From an uncultured Oscillatoriales cyanobacterium (GTDB lineage Bacteria > Cyanobacteriota > Cyanobacteriia > Cyanobacteriales > Microcoleaceae), in contig CAITND010000052.1 of the NCBI GenBank assembly GCA_903893625.1, positions 1-64,000 on the forward strand: a DNA stretch of 64,000 bases, in the 5' to 3' direction. Shown piece by piece: positions 61,778-64,000 of the stretch; the stretch's first letter is position 1; every line of letters starts with the position of its first letter. The translations under genes and the position numbers were made by a program. The notes under the pieces were generated by a model. It worked only from the letters and a program-made list of their open reading frames with translations. It made no database searches and was not told the origin of the DNA.

Positions 61778-64000
61778 TTAAAGATCAAAGTCAGATGAAG
61801 TATCTTCCGAATCTTCTGAATCTTCCGAAGACTCAGGCAAACAACGCAAGATTTTAGGGAGTTTCATGGTGAATATTGAACCTTTACCCAACTCACTCGT
61901 AACCGATAAATCACCTCCCATCATTTGGCATAATTTTTGAGTAATGGTTAACCCTAAACCTGTTCCTCCATAACGGCGAGTTGTACTTTCATCTGCTTGA
62001 GTAAAGGGATTAAAAACCGTTGCTAACTGTTTAGGAGTCATGCCAATTCCGGTATCAATGACTTGAAAAACAATCACCGTTGAACAGGTTTTAGGGACAT
62101 CTGGGAGAGAACAAGCTTGATTCATTCGTTCCCCCTTTGAACTCATAAATTCCGGGTCTAAGAGCAGGATAGAATCTACATCCAGATTAATCCTGTCCGT
62201 TCCTTCTTGCCAAACTTTTAAGATCACCTTGCCATTTTCTGTAAATTTGCAGGCATTACTCAGAAGATTCAATAAACATTGACGAACTTTAGTTAAATCG
62301 GTGTGCATAAAATCCACATCCTCTGTCACTTCCAGGATAAATTGATTAGCATTCTTATCCGCAGTCGGAGCAACAGTAGTTTCTACTTCCCAAAGTAACG
62401 TTGCTACTTTAAAGGTTTCTAAATGGAAATTCATGCGACCCGCTTCAATTTTAGAGAAATCTAAAATTTCACTAATTAATGTTAATAAATGTTGTCCCGC
62501 TACATAAATATTCTTTAAATCTCCAACTAATTCCTCCTGATTTTCTGCTTGAGCATCTTCCATTAATAATTCGCTATAGCCTAAAATCGCATTCAGAGGA
62601 GTACGGAGTTCATGACTCATATTCGCTAAAAATAAACTTTTAGCATGGTTGGCGGCTTCAGCAGCCTCTTTAGCGGTTCTTAACTCTTCTGCCTGTTGAC
62701 GATCTGTAATATCATTTGCCATCATCAGTAAACAGGGAATTCCACCTAAATCGATTAATTCAATCGAAACCAACCAATTCCGAATCGTGCCTAATTTTTG
62801 ACGAATTTTTAACTCAACATTGCTAATTTGATTTTGACGTTTTAATTTTTTTTTCAGTTTAAACTGTTGTTGAGGATTGACCCACATCTCCAGTTGTTCA
62901 GGAGTTTGATGCAGAACATCTTCTCGATTCCAACCAATTTGTCGTAAAAAACTATCATTGACATCTAAAAATAATTCCTCAGCCAGAGTCATAATACTAA
63001 TTCCAATCGGACTCGCACTAAAGGTTTTTGAGAATCGTTCCTCACTGGCTCTTAAAGCGATTTCTGCTTTTTTACGGTCTGTAATATCTTGAATCGTGCT
63101 AGTAATATTTCTAGATGTAATCACCGCTTGTTCAAAAACAATCCGTTCCTCACCAGTCGCTAATTTTAAACGATAATCAATACAGTAAGGTTTTTGTTGA
63201 AATAACGCTTGATCAATATAATGTTGTACAAAATTTCGGTCTTCTGGGTGAACAAATTCTAAAAATTGCGGAAAACTGGGTTTAACACCCTGGGGAACTG
63301 TGCCTAAAATTCGATAAAGTTCATCCGACCAAAATAATTCATAGCTACTGATTTTAAGATCCCAATGACCTAATTTTGCAATTCGTTGAGCATTCGCTAA
63401 ACTGGCTTCACTGCTTCTGAGACGAGTTTCTGCCTGTTGGCGTTCTGTCACCGTTGCCGCTAAGACTAAACCCGTAATTGCCATCACCAGGATAAAGGCT
63501 TGTAGAGAAAAAATTTGCGGGGTATCCGTACCCCGACTGACAAAAGGCCCACTCCCACGCACCACTCCCCAAACGGCAAAACTCGCGGTAATAAAATGGG
63601 CGATCGCCGTTCCCCGTTGACCAAATCGCAAAGAAGCCCAGACAAAAAATGGAAAAGGCAGATATTCCAGGGGAAAGTCAATCACCGCCGACCGAGTTCG
63701 AGAACAAAATACAAACCAATTTAAGGCTAATAATAGTAACAGCCAAACCCCAACTTCTAACTGACGGAACCAAAATTTACGCGGAGAAGGAGAGCGTTCA
63801 ACCAGGCGTAATCGTGTTGTACCCAGGGATAAACTTTGGGACAATGCGTTCAGAAAAGACCACACCGGGGAGGAGGGAGTTTGGCAGCGATAGTAATATT
63901 TTTGAAATTCACTTCCCCAGGTTAACAATACAGGGGTCAGAACTAATACGCCAATAGCACTTCCTAGCCATGCCGCAATCCAAATTTCCCCAAAATCTTG
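61778..64000 (-). CDS. MASE1-PAS hybrid-type sensor histidine kinase (5' end beyond the window)
   Basis: A partial gene of at least 740 codons. The frame stays open to the right edge. Beyond residue 1 of the longest start it continues [21 protein letters not shown], a MASE1 membrane-sensor signature. Membrane helices then lead to a PAS domain ([25 protein letters not shown]), a second PAS ([22 protein letters not shown]), a coiled coil and the kinase core: H-box [24 protein letters not shown]-box [16 protein letters not shown]1 [14 protein letters not shown]2 [14 protein letters not shown]. The C-terminus ends in an acidic [15 protein letters not shown] tail with a repeated SED unit. It is probably a full-length sensor kinase. 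Confidence 0.93.
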   Translation of the reverse strand, partial: QDFGEIWIAAWLGSAIGVLVLTPVLLTWGSEFQKYYYRCQTPSSPVWSFLNALSQSLSLGTTRLRLVERSPSPRKFWFRQLEVGVWLLLLLALNWFVFCSRTRSAVIDFPLEYLPFPFFVWASLRFGQRGTAIAHFITASFAVWGVVRGSGPFVSRGTDTPQIFSLQAFILVMAITGLVLAATVTERQQAETRLRSSEASLANAQRIAKLGHWDLKISSYELFWSDELYRILGTVPQGVKPSFPQFLEFVHPEDRNFVQHYIDQALFQQKPYCIDYRLKLATGEERIVFEQAVITSRNITSTIQDITDRKKAEIALRASEERFSKTFSASPIGISIMTLAEELFLDVNDSFLRQIGWNREDVLHQTPEQLEMWVNPQQQFKLKKKLKRQNQISNVELKIRQKLGTIRNWLVSIELIDLGGIPCLLMMANDITDRQQAEELRTAKEAAEAANHAKSLFLANMSHELRTPLNAILGYSELLMEDAQAENQEELVGDLKNIYVAGQHLLTLISEILDFSKIEAGRMNFHLETFKVATLLWEVETTVAPTADKNANQFILEVTEDVDFMHTDLTKVRQCLLNLLSNACKFTENGKVILKVWQEGTDRINLDVDSILLLDPEFMSSKGERMNQACSLPDVPKTCSTVIVFQVIDTGIGMTPKQLATVFNPFTQADESTTRRYGGTGLGLTITQKLCQMMGGDLSVTSELGKGSIFTMKLPKILRCLPESSEDSEDSEDTSSDFDL

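Noticed and set aside
1-64000. tRNA and rRNA genes
   Set aside because: I looked in the larger gaps for cloverleaf-like arms and TTCGAATC-type T-loops and saw none that folded. A tRNAscan run would settle it.

Overview
The window reads as chromosome of a low-GC filamentous cyanobacterium, probably of the Planktothrix/Oscillatoria type (genus is inference). The grounds are pcyA (phycocyanobilin synthesis), an IctB-type carrier, SipA, DUF4327 and DUF1400 proteins, many GCGATCGC (HIP1) sites, short tandem heptamer repeats, and a dnaX gene with an intein at the site known from Synechocystis. No rRNA, tRNA, CRISPR array or prophage was seen. The left edge cuts a minus-strand gene after about 21 codons. 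The right edge cuts a histidine kinase.

Layout. 0-4 kb: an Rrf2 regulator with cysK, then an unrecognised three-gene cassette led by a TIGR04255-like protein. 4-9.6 kb: a partner-switching unit of two paralogous sensor phosphatases, a GHKL anti-sigma-type kinase and a STAS antagonist. 9.7-20 kb: LysE exporter, HAD phosphatase with gpsA, response-regulator/kinase, a candidate small RNA, EcsC/DUF697-like protein, DUF3616 protein, GH13 enzyme and a surface beta-propeller. 20-25.3 kb: an intact IS200/IS605 element beside a histidine-kinase scrap, an AH_C protein, a carbamoylase-type amidase and a Ser/Thr kinase truncated by an internal deletion. 25.4-30 kb: aldo/keto reductase, PIN toxin-antitoxin pair, nuclease-like proteins, two MITE-like elements, and glyQ preceded by a coupled 36-aa membrane peptide.

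30.3-33.6 kb: dnaX is split by a 430-codon intein. A complete 332-aa LAGLIDADG homing endonuclease gene lies inside the intein in a different reading frame, starting at the end of intein block B and stopping just before block F. Both frames stay open for about 1 kb. 34-49.8 kb: PrlF/YhaV toxin-antitoxin pair, pcyA, tatA, an NAD-metabolism cluster (pncB remnant, ADP-ribosylglycohydrolase, nadD-like, NrtR/Nudix) with an IS-end relic, IctB, a small lipoprotein, a CDF transporter, NagZ, RbfA, SipA and a DUF1400 protein.

51.4-60.2 kb is the second unusual region. Two 296-bp direct repeats, ungapped and about 90% identical, bracket about 8.2 kb that holds a 1313-aa TPR-CHAT protease-like protein, a Rpn/DUF2887 nuclease with a tandem partial copy, a DUF4384-like protein, a small membrane protein, a TRAFAC GTPase and an 84-aa partner candidate. 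The segment also carries ten copies of a 13-bp palindrome. Each repeat holds a good promoter, a Shine-Dalgarno site and a GTG-started 38-codon gene that is better conserved than its flanks. This looks like a modular conflict/defence cassette. The function is inferred from domains only. 60.3-64 kb: an acyltransferase, a zinc-ribbon protein and the partial MASE1-PAS histidine kinase.
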